A stretch of 6,929 bases of DNA, taken from positions 1 through 6,929 of the forward strand of contig JAHEMX010000050.1 of assembly GCA_024643445.1 (NCBI GenBank), written 5' to 3'. The translations under genes were made by a program, and so were the position numbers. Source of the stretch: Desulfobulbaceae bacterium. GTDB taxonomy: Bacteria; Desulfobacterota; Desulfobulbia; Desulfobulbales; Desulfocapsaceae. Under the pieces are notes generated by a model, which saw only the letters and a program-made list of their open reading frames with translations, was not told where the DNA came from and searched no databases. This document shows positions 6,016 through 6,929 of this stretch, piece after piece (positions within the stretch are counted from its first letter, which is position 1; each line of letters starts with the position of its first letter).

Positions 6016-6047
6016 CGGGGGCGCCCAGCAGGGCGTCCCCGTTTTTT
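6016..6047 (+). terminator. intrinsic terminator between xylF and xylH
   Basis: An 11-bp stem, CGGGGGCGCCC with GGGCGTCCCCG (one G-T wobble), closes a 4-nt AGCA loop and is followed at once by TTTTTT (6042-6047). It starts 25 nt after the xylF stop and lies 77 nt before xylH. This is a textbook rho-independent terminator. In sugar ABC operons such a site after the binding-protein gene commonly lets only part of the transcripts continue into the permease and ATPase genes. Confidence 0.9.
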
Positions 6048-6124
6048 GCGGATTTTAGGATTCAGCTCTTTTCGTATCAATTCATTCAAGGTATAGCTGC
6101 AGGAAACAGAACTATTCTTCAGAG

Positions 6125-6929
6125 ATGGGCGACGTTATGGATCCCCAATCCAAACCTTCAGCAAGATTCACTTTTTTGCATCGATTAAGCGCCGAACTTG
6201 AAATCGATACCCGCATGCTGGCCATGCTCGGTGCGTTGCTTTGCATCTGGATTATTCTCAATTTACTTACCGAAGGCATCTTTTTCACCTCACGAAACCT
6301 CTACAATCTGGCCGTTCAAAGCAGCGTGGTAGGCATCATGGCCACCGGCATGGTGCTGGTCATCGTCGCCCGTCACATCGATCTCTCGGTCGGCTCATTG
6401 ATGGGATTCACCGGCATGGTTATCGCCTATCTCCAGGTTCACGTTTTTACTCTTGGAGCTGGCTGGAACTGGCCGATGACCGTAGTCTGCGGCCTCATCC
6501 TCGGAGCGCTGGTCGGTTTGTGGCAGGGATGGTGGGTTGCCTATCGAGGCGTTCCCGCCTTTGTGGTCACCCTGGGAGGGTTGCTCGTCTTCCGGGGTGG
6601 AGCGTATCTGGTTACCGATGGACGGACCGTGGCTCCGATGGATAAGACCTACCAGCTGCTTGGCGGCGGCCTGGATGGCTCTATCGGTGCGACCGGAAGT
6701 TGGATTTTTGGCGGTCTCTGTATCATTTTGATGCTACTGGGCACCTACCGGAATCGTGTCCGGCGGAAAAAATACGGGTTTGAACCCAAAGCCCGCTGGG
6801 CGGAAATCGCCCTATTACTGGTCGGAATCGGTCTTGTCTGCGCCTTTGTCATGGTGATGAACTCATACTATAAACCCCGTACCGAAATCCCCCGGGGTAT
6901 CCCTATTCCAGTACTTATCCTGATTGGCG
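6125..6929 (+). CDS. xylH: D-xylose ABC transporter permease XylH (partial, 3' end outside window)
   Basis: XylH is the inner-membrane permease that imports xylose delivered by XylF, powered by the ATPase XylG. 268 codons are present before the window ends; E. coli XylH has 393. Hydrophobic segments lie near residues 31-48 and 68-82, with more after them. RHIDLSVGSLMGF (83-95) is the signature loop of the RbsC/XylH branched permease family. GWWVAYRGVPAFVVTLGG and FRGGAYLVTDG closely match the XylH pattern. A basic cytoplasmic loop, RNRVRRKKYGF, precedes a further membrane segment and GIPIPVLILIG; this extra section separates XylH from the shorter RbsC. ATGs at 6125 and 6137 are in frame and neither has a good ribosome-binding site, so the start is uncertain by four codons. 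xylG is expected downstream. Confidence 0.93.
   Translation, partial: MGDVMDPQSKPSARFTFLHRLSAELEIDTRMLAMLGALLCIWIILNLLTEGIFFTSRNLYNLAVQSSVVGIMATGMVLVIVARHIDLSVGSLMGFTGMVIAYLQVHVFTLGAGWNWPMTVVCGLILGALVGLWQGWWVAYRGVPAFVVTLGGLLVFRGGAYLVTDGRTVAPMDKTYQLLGGGLDGSIGATGSWIFGGLCIILMLLGTYRNRVRRKKYGFEPKARWAEIALLLVGIGLVCAFVMVMNSYYKPRTEIPRGIPIPVLILIG

Noticed and set aside
6004..6047. Bidirectional terminator after xylF
   Set aside because: The left side of the stem carries a T-run, not an A-run, on the + strand, so a leftward transcript would not end in a U-tract; there is also no leftward gene to its right in the window.
6241..6645. 134-codon open frame on the plus strand inside xylH
   Set aside because: It is an out-of-frame shadow, very rich in Arg, His and Gly; the xylH frame shows membrane segments and family motifs.
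1..6929. CRISPR arrays, tRNA or rRNA genes, insertion-sequence transposases
   Set aside because: No regularly spaced repeats, no cloverleaf-like or rRNA-like sequence and no transposase reading frame were seen on either strand.

Overview
The window is a D-xylose uptake and isomerase-pathway locus from a bacterium, most likely a Gram-negative. The evidence for Gram-negative is a binding protein with an ordinary cleaved signal peptide and no lipobox, next to a proteobacterial-type XylF/XylH pair. From recall, XylF looks closest to alphaproteobacterial (rhizobial-type) XylF proteins. The regulator is a ROK-family repressor rather than the AraC-type XylR of enteric bacteria. The genus cannot be told from this sequence.

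Layout from left to right. Bases 3-104 may be the last 33 codons of an unidentified rightward gene. Bases 105-285 are a short convergent intergenic segment holding a 14-nt inverted repeat pair and a protein-like remnant. Then, all leftward, come xylB (xylulokinase, 286-1797), xylA (xylose isomerase, 1819-3129) and a ROK-family regulator here called xylR (3186-4397). The gaps are 21 and 56 nt, so the transcribed order is xylR-xylA-xylB in one probable operon. A 570-nt AT-rich divergent control region follows (4398-4967). Rightward from it run xylF (periplasmic xylose-binding protein, 4968-5990), a strong intrinsic terminator (6016-6047) and xylH (ABC permease, 6125 to the window end, truncated). 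The ATPase gene xylG is not in the window and probably lies just to the right.

Working together: XylF captures xylose in the periplasm, XylH with a missing ATPase imports it, XylA converts it to D-xylulose, and XylB phosphorylates that to xylulose 5-phosphate for the pentose phosphate pathway. The regulator probably senses xylose or a derivative and controls both divergent transcripts.

The best observation beyond gene identity is a set of three related 25-bp AT-rich elements in the control region with the shared core TATTGA-N3-AATTAA. One overlaps a predicted xylR promoter -10 box and two lie upstream of xylF, so they are good candidates for the regulator's operators. Other points are a terminator that probably sets the xylF:xylH ratio, a perfect 8-bp hairpin of unknown role in the control region, and the possible gene remnant beyond xylB. 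I see no sign of a wholly new system; this is a well-formed sugar catabolic locus with interesting regulatory DNA.
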